This document shows, one piece after another, positions 62,021 to 64,000 of a DNA stretch of 64,000 nucleotides (position 1 is its first letter; the number at the start of each line of letters is the position of its first letter). The notes beneath the pieces were generated by a model. That model was given only the letters and a program-made list of their open reading frames with translations. It did not search any database and was not told the origin of the DNA. A program made the translations under genes and the position numbers. Source of the stretch: Solenopsis invicta (Eukaryota; Arthropoda; Insecta; Hymenoptera; Formicidae); the NCBI RefSeq assembly GCF_016802725.1, contig NC_052666.1:27247497-27311496 (forward strand), read 5' to 3'.

Positions 62021-62607
62021 ACTTGAAATATAATTAACAATTATAATAAGAAGTAGGAAAATGGAAAAATTGAAGATAATTGAGAAATAATCGATACACT
62101 ATTCCTTAATTAAATTTCCAATACTCTTAAAAAAAACATTGATGAAACAATAATGCAATAAATAAGAGAATTCCATATTATTAACGTCAGCACATTATGT
62201 TACCTTGGAAGAAGAGATATGTCTTAAAATATAATTAACAATTATAATAAGAAGTAGGAAAATGGAAAAACTGAAGATAACTGAGAAATGATTGATACAT
62301 TATTCCTTAATTAAATTCCCAACACCCTTAAAAAACATTGATGAAACAATAATGAAATAAATAAGAGAATTCCATATTATTAACGTCAGCACATTATGTT
62401 ACCTTGGAAGAAGAGATGTGTCTTAAAATATAATTAACAATTATAATAAGAAGTAGGAAAATGGAAAAATTGAAGATAATTGAGAAATGATCGATATACT
62501 ATTTCTTAATTAAATTCCCAATATTCTCGAAAAACATTAATGGAACAATAAGAGAATTCCATCATTATTAACGTCAGCACGTTATGTTACCTTAGAAGAG
62601 ATATGTG
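62021..62607. repeat. Three-copy tandem repeat, unit about 200 bases
   Basis: Units begin near 62021, 62222 and 62421 at ataattaacaattataataa, and each contains aagtaggaaaatggaaaaa, ccttaattaaatt (ttcttaattaaatt in the third), attaacgtcagcacattatg and accttggaagaagagat. The first two are full length, and the third carries a deletion before ataagagaattcc and a shortened end. AT-rich, non-coding, probably a small minisatellite expansion. Confidence 0.9.
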
Positions 62608-64000
62608 TCGTTCGCGCGAGGAGAGCCCGGTCGAAGTAAAAGAGGATACCTGACATAGTCACGGAAGCGCGAGGGTAATTTCCGCGGTGCGGAAGATTTA
62701 CGTCCCCCGCGACCGTCGCTGAATATTCATACGAGAGTAATGCCGTCTTCCGCGCGTCGCAATTAGCCAGAAGTAAAATAGCATTATCCCCACCGGTAAT
62801 TCCCAGCGAGGGAAGTTTCCTCCCCACGAGGCCAAGCGCGCTAGCTTGGTGTATAGCTGCGACGGAATCGGCGGCGAAGGGGCGGCTAAAGGAGGGTGAA
62901 AATAGCGCGACGGGGGTGTCGCGGGAGAAGAGCGAGAGAGGCGTCGGATAATCGAGGTTAAAAACTCCCGACTGGGCAAACATAAGCGTGAGATGAGAGA
63001 GGAGACGAAGAGGCACACACATAATACACACAGGCGCATACAGCCACCGTCTTTGCATATTATACGCAAGGCCGTTTAAGGAACGACGCAGCCGGCTGGC
63101 GCTTTACGAACGCTTTAAGACTTCGGTAAATATCGTAATGACCGGAATACTGTCGGGGCGTGCCGGTGAGAGTTAACCGACTCATTTTTGTGCCCCCACC
63201 GCCCGTTTTTCTTCTTTCGCCTCTTTACTTAGGTAATAATATCCTACCCCTCTCTGCCCGCCAACACTAACGCGAGGCGACTTTTTTTTCCTTCACGTAT
63301 CCTCGGCTTCTCTATTCCGAAAGTCTGCCTGAGAAAGTTTGAAAAACCTAGTAAAACTCTAGCCCATGCGCCTTCTTAAAGGAGGCTACTCCTTTTGTCA
63401 AAATAAGTTTATTTATTTTTACTGAACATTTGTCAACGGTGCGATAAAACGGAAGAAACGTGCATCTCTGATATGCAAGAAATTATAAACATTCGTATTT
63501 CACATCTGATTTCCTACTTAATTTCCATACTTTTTATTATTTTATAATTTTTTTATTATTAGATAATAAAAAAAAATATAAAATAGCAAAAAGTATGGAA
63601 ACTAAATAAGTTTCTTTACACTTTTCGGAATAAGGGAGGAAGTAAAGATGCTTGTAAGCATTAAAATTTATTAAATTGATTAGCAATTTAATTTTCGTGA
63701 CATTACATTTCTGCATTCTTCTTAAAAGCTAGCAAATGTTTATAAATTTATCTAGAAAATTATTGAGCACTACAATATTATAAGAACTGCTTTTGATCGA
63801 TATAGTCAATCTCGTTATTTAAATTAAGTGGGTAGATTTTATTTAGATTTTGCAGTTGCGTCTTGCCAAAGTTACGGAACACCGTGTAGCAACCGAGCGA
63901 CGTCCGAAAGTTCGCGAGGGGGGCAGGAATTATATCGCTTTCACACGGAGAGCCGCGCGGCGGATTAACGAGATTATGCTCGGCACGTCGGACGCGTCGA
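62608..64000. other. Window end: intergenic DNA, no gene supported
   Basis: CpG-rich at 62608-63290, where overlapping minus-strand frames (62582-63069) show no domain. AT-rich at 63400-63840 with a hairpin at 63516-63610, and CpG-rich again from about 63860. If the GATA cluster known from other insects is conserved, a further GATA gene might lie beyond; nothing here shows it. Confidence 0.5.
63516..63610. repeat. Hairpin, possible MITE remnant
   Basis: Left arm acttaatttccatacttttt then attattttata. The right arm reverse-complements to cttatttagtttccatactt then tttgctattttata. Arms are about 33 bases with a few mismatches, the loop is about 30 bases of A/T. Confidence 0.6.

Overview
The window looks like nuclear DNA of an insect, most likely a hymenopteran such as an ant. 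That is an inference from three things: an intron-split insect GATA-factor gene, abundant undepleted CpG in blocks alternating with very AT-rich DNA, and many short non-autonomous DNA elements and microsatellites. There are no operons, bacterial gene signals or rRNA genes. Almost all open frames of 60-240 codons here are chance frames in CpG-rich or low-complexity DNA.

Region by region: (1) 1-9632 is the 3' part of a GATA transcription factor on the + strand, best read as pannier (pnr). Bases 1-7351 are intron. Coding exons lie at 7352-7541, 8275-8477 and 9606-9632, ending in a TGA stop. The exons for both zinc fingers and the amino terminus lie upstream of the window. (2) 9633 to at least 10035, possibly to about 12670, is 3' UTR with several AATAAA signals and two Pumilio-type motifs. 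(3) About 12.7-49 kb is a gene-poor stretch with CpG-rich blocks, simple repeats, dispersed hairpin (MITE-like) elements, a hAT-like element with a perfect 8-bp target duplication (41402-41805), and a degenerate tRNA-like sequence. (4) 49161-53321 is a 4.1-kb inverted duplication. Its two arms each carry the same two tiny exon-like segments with intact splice sites, transcribed outward, and each arm ends in a palindromic module of about 230 bp. (5) 53.3-64 kb is again gene-poor, with more hairpin elements and a three-copy tandem repeat of about 200 bp at 62021-62607.

The only gene supported with confidence is pnr. The non-coding DNA downstream is plausibly regulatory landscape next to a developmental gene, but no enhancer can be proven by eye. 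The most unusual structure is the 4.1-kb foldback, which could be a composite mobile element, an inverted gene-fragment duplication, or a source of hairpin RNA. All repeat boundaries and similarities were read by eye, without alignment software.
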